NCBI RefSeq assembly: GCF_021869535.1
Contig: NW_026262734.1
Span: 97,531,285 to 97,595,284 of the forward strand
Length of the DNA: 64,000 nucleotides
DNA from: Mytilus californianus
Lineage: Eukaryota > Mollusca > Bivalvia > Mytilida > Mytilidae
Reading direction: 5' to 3'
Shown here: one piece after another, positions 57,705 to 64,000 of the stretch
Numbering within the stretch: position 1 is the first letter of the stretch
How the letters are laid out: each line of letters starts with the position of its first letter
Position numbers and translations under genes: made by a program
Notes under the pieces: generated by a model
Database searches by the model: none
The model's input: the letters and a program-made list of their open reading frames with translations, nothing else
Told to the model about the DNA's origin: nothing

Positions 57705-57850
57705 TTCGGGTTTTCAATGTTCTTCAAAATCGTATTTTATTTGGCCTTTTTAGTTATTTTGGTTCGAGCGTCACTGATGAGTCTTTTCAGATGAAACGCG
57801 CTTCTGGTGAACATAATTTTAATCCTGGTATCTATGATGAGTTTACTTAA
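57705..57850 (+). repeat. Hammerhead-bearing mussel repeat (family H), copy with intact core
   Basis: TTTCAATGTTCTTCAAAATC, GTATTTTATTTGGCC, TTTTGGTTCGAG, core, then AATTTTAATCCTGGTATCT and ATGATGAGTTTAC. Confidence 0.8.
57768..57810 (+). ncRNA. Hammerhead ribozyme, type I, all core residues present
   Basis: Read as RNA: stem I GCGUCA; core CUGAUGA (57774-57780); stem II GUCU and AGAU around a UUUC loop (57781-57792); GAAA (57793-57796); minimal stem III around ACGCGCUU; cleavage expected after the C at 57804; stem I' UGGUGA. Five of six stem I pairs form (two as G-U) and one end pair is lost. Stem III carries one mismatch against the ACGCGCGU palindrome of the 51-kb copy. Self-cleaving hammerheads with such short stem III are known from metazoan retrozymes and Penelope-like elements and usually work as dimers. 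Activity is an inference. Confidence 0.7.
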
Positions 57851-57854
57851 ACTA

Positions 57855-59280
57855 TGTATGACATAAAAACGCCAGCAAACGAATGTTGTCTCTAATATAT
57901 TGTATTTTTCGGAATTGCCATCAAGTTTTGTGTAATTTCAGTTATGTACTTAATTTCTTTTATTATTTCAAAGTTGCATTTTGTTAAGGCATAAACATCA
58001 TTGACAATTCGTAAACTCGTGCGAACTTTTTGTACCCCGGAGGTTTTTTTTTTTTTTTTTTGGTTCATGTATTCAATATTGTTTTCAGTAAAGTGTTTTG
58101 TGGGCTGCTGACAATATTTCATTGTTTTTCGTTCTGGTACTTTCTGGTTATTTTGTCGACTTATTGGTTTTTATCAATTCCTTTGTATTTAATGCAAACT
58201 TGTAAATGACAACGAAAATATTGGAATATTGATTTGAAGCTTCGAAAACAGTATTGATTATCAGGTCGAAAAATTATGCTAAGTAAATTTGATGGAATGT
58301 TTTGTTTTTCTTCCATGATAATTAAAATCAAATAATGATAACGTGAACGTATAACTTTTAAAGAGCAATTACCCTAAAATAAAACCAAAAGGGACACGAA
58401 ATTGGTTTAACTTATCACATCTGAAAGTTGGGAACCCCGACTGGAGGACAATCAAAGATTTACATCCTATACAAAGCTGTCTGATGGAGAGTTGTCTTGT
58501 TGGCAATCATACCACATATCTTTATTATTATACACCTTTCAACATTTATTTTTATGTCGCCATTTATGTTTTTTTAATGCTAAAATCTGTTTTATATTGA
58601 TTTATGTTACTCTCACGTAATGACAACCTTTTGGAGTAACAATTTAAAATGTTAAGCTCTGTTTATATACTTTGCACAAGTTACGACGTTATAGTGGACA
58701 AACTAGTAAACTATGCTTTAAAAAAATGAAAACTCAGAATCAAGATACAAAGGCAGCAAGGTTATACATTGTAAATTAAGTTAAACAAGACAAATCCATT
58801 GACGAACATGGACAGCCTTTGGACATATTAAGATCAAAGCAATGTAAACAAAATGTTAAAATATGTAAGGTGGATTGTATTTCGCTTTTTACTTTTGCGT
58901 TTACAGGTGGGGTTAGTTCTGCCTTCACCTGTACTCGCATATAATAAATTTTACTGGTGTCTATATGGTGATAACAAGCATAATAAATCATTTTGTCATG
59001 TTATATTATTTCCTGCTGAGATGTGTTATGTTGTAAAAAATTGCATATAAATTCCATTAATTATTGAAAAAGATAAAAGATATAACATGATAACATGTGT
59101 TGTGAATACTCCAAGTCTATAATTTTAATATTTAGTAACTTAGTCTTATCATATAGACTTAGTATATATGGCTTACATTACCAATAGTCATAACATCCTC
59201 ACCAACTTCTATTCTATATTTTCTTAGCATCCGTGTTCAAAATCAATTTTCGTTGAAATAAAAATATACTTAAATTTTGA
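57855..59280. other. Mostly unrecognised; family A end at 58484-58535
   Basis: GGAGAGTTGTCTTGTTGGC and AATCATACCACATATC at 58484-58520 are the plus-oriented end of family A. A T16 run is near 58047. Frames of 65-76 codons carry no motif. Confidence 0.45.
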
Positions 59281-59286
59281 TAAATA

Positions 59287-59525
59287 GATAAAGGAAGATG
59301 TAGTATGAGTGCCAATGAGACAACTCTCCATACAAGTAACAATTTATAAAAATAAACCATTATAGGTCACGGCACGGCCTTCAACACGGAGCATTGGTTC
59401 ACACCGAACAACAAGCTACAAAGGGCCCTAAAAATTACTAGTGTTAAACCATTCAAACGGGAAAACCAACGGTCTAATCTATATAAAAACGAGAAACGAG
59501 AAACACGTATGAACTACATAAACAG
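59287..59525 (-). repeat. Mussel dispersed repeat, family A
   Basis: AGGAAGATGTAGTATGAGTG, CCAATGAGACAACTCTCCA, CACGGCACGGCCTTCAACA, GGGAAAACCAACGGTCTAAT, AACGAGAAACGAGAAACACG; the last block also occurs, inverted, at 12135-12160. Confidence 0.8.
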
Positions 59526-59544
59526 ACGACAACTACTGTACATC

Positions 59545-60065
59545 AGAAAGCCTTTTTTCCCGGAGGCGGACTTCAGCTGGCCCCTAAATAAAAAAGTGAA
59601 CTAGTTCAGTGAAAATGGACGTCCCACTAAACCCCAAAACATATAAATGAACTAAAATTAAAAAAAACATACAAGACTAACAAAGGCCATAGGCTCCTGA
59701 CTTGGGACAGGCGCAAAAATGCAGCGGGGTTAAACATGTTTCGTGAGATCTCAACCCTCCCCCTATACCTCTAGTCAATGTAGAAAAAACAAACACTCAG
59801 CAATACGCACAGTAAAACTTAGTTTAAAAGAAGACCGAGTCCGATGTCAGAATAGGTAACAAACGAATCTAAGCAAAATGACAATGAAACATAAATTAAC
59901 AAAGGACTACTAGTAGTTACTGACATGCCAGCTCCAGACCTCAACTAAACTGATTGAAAGATTATGTCTTCATCATATGAACATCAAGCACAATCCCTCC
60001 TGTTAGGGGTTTAGTATCATACCATCATAAAATATATGAGAAGAACATAAACCGTATCATGCTAA
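59545..60065 (-). repeat. 3' tail of the second RT element (family C), attached copy
   Basis: Read on the minus strand, from the RT frame's end at 60075 the sequence runs TATGATGGTATGATACTAAA, CCCCTAACAGGAGGGATTG, TGGAGCTGGCATGTCAG, then the family C blocks found alone at 7600-8032 and 33720-34025. Direct contact with the RT frame identifies family C as this element's 3' untranslated tail. Confidence 0.8.
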
Positions 60066-60074
60066 CAACTGGTT

Positions 60075-60995
60075 TTAGAATAAATGTGTTTCTTTCCGAT
60101 GCAAAGATCCTATGAGTGAATCAATATTAATACCAAAATATGCCATCTTTAATGACCTGACAACAGTATCGTAATTATATTCCTTCTGAATAAGTGTGTT
60201 TACAGGTTTGGTTAGCTTTTGAGGTGAGTGCCGACATTTTTGTGCTTTGTATAGAATATTACCATAAAAGATTGGATGTGAAATACCTGAACGTATACGA
60301 TATCTACATGTTGATTTATATTTACGAATGATGTACTTGTACCGATGATAAAATTTAATAAATGTTTGACCAGTTTGTGATATCGAAAAACCCTGGTGTA
60401 ATAATGTTTCAGTAATACAGAGATTTCTTTCGTTAAATTCAAATACGTTGTTACATACACGAGTGAATTGAACAAGTTCAGATAAATAAACACCATAAGA
60501 TGGTGACAAGGGAACGTCACCATCTAAAAGTAGATAATTAACAATAGGAAATGAAAAATCATCTCTGTTATCATAAATCTTGGTATTAACCTTCCCGTTA
60601 AAGATATAGATATCAAGATCCATGAAAGGGTAGTGTTCATTTTCAGTATTAGCTTTCTTTAAAGTCAGTTCAGCAGGATAAATCTCTTTAGTGTACATAC
60701 TGAAGTCGTCATTATTGAGAGCCATTATACCATCCAAATATCTAAAAGTGTTATCAAATTTTTGTTACAGATGTTGTTTCGATGGGTCTTTTCTGATTTA
60801 AGTCATGAATTGTAACTCATAACAATACAGAAACAGGTCCGCAATAAGTGGTGCACAGTAAGTCCCTATAGGAATTCCGATAACTTGACGATATACGGAA
60901 TCTCCATAGCGAACAAAAATGTTACCTAATAAAAATTTAAGGGCAGTTATCGTATCATAGCAGGTCCATTGACGTAGTTCTTTTGTTTGTTGTTA
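60075..60995 (-). pseudogene. Reverse transcriptase, second RT family, longest copy, catalytically mutated
   Basis: The minus frame 60737-60075 (220 codons) continues upstream in the same frame to about 60995 through two stops (TAA at 60800-60798 and 60767-60765). The upstream part gives FVRYGDSVYRQVIGIPIG (motif B type, near 60870), APLIADLFLYCYE, then RYLDGI (60740-60729), YPAEL, FMDLDIYI, YDNRDDFSFPIVNY, PSYGVYLSELV, and C-terminal VVRSLKMAYFGINIDSL. The catalytic YLDD box has become YLDG by an A-to-G change, which removes the second metal-binding aspartate. Other copies are at 10571-11254 (YLDD intact) and 12200-12715. The element class is uncertain; I considered Penelope-like. It is not functional. 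Confidence 0.85.
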
Positions 60996-61009
60996 CTAAA
61001 AAAATTACC

Positions 61010-61840
61010 TAAAAGAGTTTGAACATATATATTCGCATTCTGAGTTTGCTTACACTTTTTTCAATGTCTTTTGAGGATTTCATATTATCTATTTGTTAAA
61101 GTCAATATATCAGAAATAAACATTGAGTTCATTTTTCTTATGTCAAGGCGATATTTTCAATTAGAAATTACTGTTTAAATTTGAAAAAAAAGCCGGGGTT
61201 TTAAAAATTTACGGGATATAACATACTCATTTATACTAATGACTGGATGATTGTTTACATTTGTTAACAATATTGTTGAATATATATTTGACCTTAAGTC
61301 AGGCAATGTAAAAACTTTTAAAAAAACACTACACTGTTATCTCTTCCAGCATATACACAATACAAAGTACGTGGTGCATGACGTCTTTTTTGGATATTTT
61401 AAGATAAACCATATAATTGGTTTTATCAACTGTTATTCCATTTATATATACGATTTATAAGATAAATGCTGAACACAACAGAAATTTCAAGATCAACATT
61501 AAGTCTTCAATAATAAATGAGAAGTGACTCTGCCATGTGATGAGTCCTTGATTGACCAGGGTCCAAGTAAGTTGCAAACAGATATTTAACACAGACCTTC
61601 AAATATTTTTTCCAAACACCAAATTCTTAAAAAAAGAAGCTTCAATGTGTTATGTATGGTGTTGAGTTGCTGTCGCATTGACGTTGGCCACTCATTATTG
61701 TTCATTCATATATGTAGATAAAGCATTTATATGTTGAATGTATAGAACATTTTAGTGATAGCCTCCCTATCCCTTCTATATTTCAATTAGTGGAATAACA
61801 TAATGAGCATGGTAGAATATAAAAATAACTCTTTATGATA
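61010..61840. other. No gene recognised
   Basis: Upstream side of the RT copy. A 69-codon plus frame at 61251-61460 has no motif. Parts may belong to the RT element's 5' region. Confidence 0.35.
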
Positions 61841-61844
61841 CTAA

Positions 61845-62100
61845 AGCGTCCGAAGCGCTTTTCTAAATTCACCTAGATCAGAAACGCTAAAACGTTAACA
61901 TTTAAAAGTCGGTGATGTAAAACATCGCTAAAAGGGGACATAAACAAGAACAGCCGTATTCATCAAAAACAAACTGTACCTGAGGGAGCTGCAATCTTAG
62001 TTTGTAATTAATTTCTCAATTATCAACAGGAAATTTTAGGAATGTGTGTAACAAATTGTCAGTACCGAAGCACTTACTACTGCGCCTAATGATGTAACAC
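61845..62100. repeat. Family F repeat
   Basis: GCGTCCGAAGCGCTTTTCTA, AGAAACGCTAAAACG, CTGAGGGAGCTGCAATC, TCAACAGGAAATTTTAGGAA, CAGTACCGAAGCACTTACTA, CTGCGCCTAATGATG. Confidence 0.75.
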
Positions 62101-62207
62101 ATACAAATAGAAAACTGTAGTATACTCAGGACAATCCTCTCACTTGTTTTGTAATGAATATTGATAACCTTGGTCATTATTTCTTCCTTTTTCAAAAATC
62201 AATATAA

Positions 62208-62520
62208 ATAGAAAAAGATGTGGCATGATTGCCAATGAGACAACTATCCACGAAAGTTCAAATGGAGTAGATGTAAGCAAATATAGGCAATTGTACGGTC
62301 TTCAACAATGACAAATGACAAAAAACTAATCCCATATAGTTGTCTACGAAAGTCCTAGACATAAAAAATATGAAACAATTCATTTGAGAAAAACTAACGA
62401 CCTGATTAATAACAAAACAAGTTACGAAAAACAAATATGACATACATGGATCAACGACAACCACTGAAATACAGGCTTGTGACTTAGGACAGGCACATAA
62501 AGAATGTTGCGGGGTTCAGT
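62208..62520 (-). repeat. Mussel dispersed repeat, family A, near full length
   Basis: AAAGATGTGGCATGATTGCC, GAGACAACTATCCACGAAAG, AACTAACGACCTGATTAAT, CAACGACAACCACTGAAATA, GTGACTTAGGACAGGCAC, TGTTGCGGGGTT. Confidence 0.8.
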
Positions 62521-62524
62521 TTGA

Positions 62525-63595
62525 AGGCGGCAAAGTTTGTTTGCTTGTTTTCAGTTTTCAAATGACTCATTGTGAGATAGACAATAAACGTCCTTGTGGT
62601 AAATCGGTTTTGCACGATTGACAACAAAGCGAAGTAAGAAGGCTGCTAAAGTCCTACAGAGGATAACGAATCGTTAAAGATCACTTAAGGTTTAATTGGG
62701 ATGTGGTATAAATTGAATGGTTAACTATGTTGTAGATTTCATAACATTTGGCAAGGATGTTTGACGTATTCCTTGTACCGTTGATAACTGTTATCTTTTG
62801 GTGTGCTTCTCTAAAGATGTAGAATATTATCTTTATTCTGATCGTCTTATTTTAACAGGAAATGATGACCGAATGTTCACCTCGAAACAGGAAATCATCA
62901 TAGTGGTTAACCAAAAGATATAGCAAATAATTAACAATGTGGTGCTTTTATCTAGATAGAACATTAAGTCTTAAACCAAGAGATATATGTTGTAGTATGT
63001 ACGTGCTTTAAGTCACGTTTTTTTGCTAATGGTACACTGATTTTACCTTTGGAAAGGTAGTCATATTAATTACATAAAACATTTATAATGTGAAAAACAG
63101 GTAAAAATACATTTCATTGACATCATCATTTTGATTATTGCATTTAACTTATTTCGGATTATTGGAACTAATCTTACATTAACAGTCATCTAAAATGAAA
63201 CATCAACGTTTAATGACATAACAGGCATTATAACTTGAAAGAAAACATCTGTTCTATTATAACATGCATAACCAGTATTACAGATCATGAAAATAAAAAA
63301 TAGCAAAAATTAAACAAACATTTAAAATAATTATATCTTTTTTTTGTTAAAGTATATATTTGCAATAACCATTCCAAAACAGATATTTTATCACTAGCCC
63401 CAACTCGTTTGTCATCCTGTCAAATAGTAATTGACAAAAATTGCCAGTTTTCCGATGGCCTTCGTCAATAAAACACACCGCCGTTATTTAGCCAAGTTTG
63501 ATGAAAGAAGTGTTGAACACCAACAAACACACATCATCAGTATCTTTCATATTTCTTTTCAAACATTTTCTTATAAGTCTGTTTTTTTTTTGTTT
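62525..63595. other. No gene recognised
   Basis: AT-rich with short frames only. Confidence 0.35.
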
Positions 63596-63599
63596 TTTT

Positions 63600-63650
63600 T
63601 TTTTTTTAACTAACCTTGGAGTTCGGTATTTGTGCTATACTTTTTTCATA
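63600..63650 (+). repeat. Family D fragment
   Basis: After a T run, AACCTTGGAGTTCGGTATTT matches the family D block at 35870-35890. Confidence 0.5.
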
Positions 63651-64000
63651 TGTAAATTAGAGAATGATTTGAATTTTGTTTTCAATTCCATTAAATACTA
63701 AAAATGAGTGCCTATACAAAATTTGCAGGGTGTATATTAAAACTGATACCGGACATATGTCGATAACATCTAAAATAGCATATTGATGTGAAAGATGTGT
63801 TATAATTTGAGATATACAATTCATTGGGTAAAGAAAGTGGCCGTATTTGATAAGTTTTGTAAGATTGAACTTTGGATGCATATAAGTTAATCATTCTTTA
63901 TGTCAATCTAAGGAAAATCAAAGAAACACTTATTGTCCATCCAACAAAAATTTCAACAACAAAAAACCTAAAGCTTGGTTCTCCTTGTACTGTTAAAATT
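63651..64000. other. No gene recognised
   Basis: Two overlapping minus frames of 74 and 60 codons (63657-63894) without motif. Confidence 0.35.

Overview
This window is AT-rich, gene-poor eukaryotic DNA from a bivalve, very probably a mussel of the genus Mytilus. The assignment rests on repeats. A family containing 'gatgtggtatgattgccaatgag' pieces, a family beginning GAGGCGAAAGATACC, a family carrying CTGTCCCAAGTCAGGAGCC, and the mollusc-wide element AGCTCACCTG...CAAGTGAGCTT all recur here and are, from memory, typical of Mytilus genomic DNA. No complete host gene, rRNA or tRNA gene is supported. One 164-codon frame at 42523-43017 is the only candidate host exon, and it is weak.

Layout. 1-6.4 kb: mussel repeats, the 3' end of a SINE, an AT-rich 21/42-bp array (2.5-2.87 kb), and a 916-bp non-autonomous hAT-type transposon with an exact 8-bp target duplication (4.03-4.96 kb). 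6.4-8.3 kb: a 1.63-kb element with 40-bp perfect terminal inverted repeats, holding a nested retroelement 3' end. 8.4-13.5 kb: a graveyard of retroelements. It has a dead LINE reverse transcriptase (RT) on the minus strand, two converging fragments of a second RT family, a mollusc repeat and a LINE linker fragment. 17.0-22.2 kb: a satellite-like domain with a 35-bp array of roughly 70 units and a 695-bp higher-order period, a degenerate ACAGAC-rich array, and a 38/39-bp array of 19 units. 26.3-27.6 kb: tandem repeats interrupted by a tRNA-derived SINE. 42.4 kb: a small foldback hairpin. 46-56.7 kb: dispersed repeats, a three-copy 130-bp duplication and a 1.5-kb-spaced segmental duplication in which one copy carries a MITE and the other shows the empty site. 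59.3-61 kb: the longest copy of the second RT family, followed directly by its 3' tail.

The most interesting signal is a dispersed repeat at five plus-strand sites (about 16.4, 28.6, 41.8, 51.0 and 57.8 kb). Its core reads as a type I hammerhead ribozyme: CUGAUGA, a GUC/GAC stem II, GAAA, a very short self-complementary stem III, and a 6-bp stem I flanking a GUC cleavage site. The 57.8-kb copy keeps all core residues; the 16.4- and 51.0-kb copies have core mutations but keep stem I pairing through G-C/G-U exchanges.

The mobile elements are related to one another. The 3' tail of the second RT family also occurs alone at 7.6-8.0 and 33.7-34.0 kb, as expected of 5'-truncated retrotransposition. 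Three otherwise different repeat families share a CCAAGTCAGGA-centred module. Family assignments come from reading and memory, since no search was possible. Repeat borders are approximate unless a target duplication or an inverted repeat fixes them.
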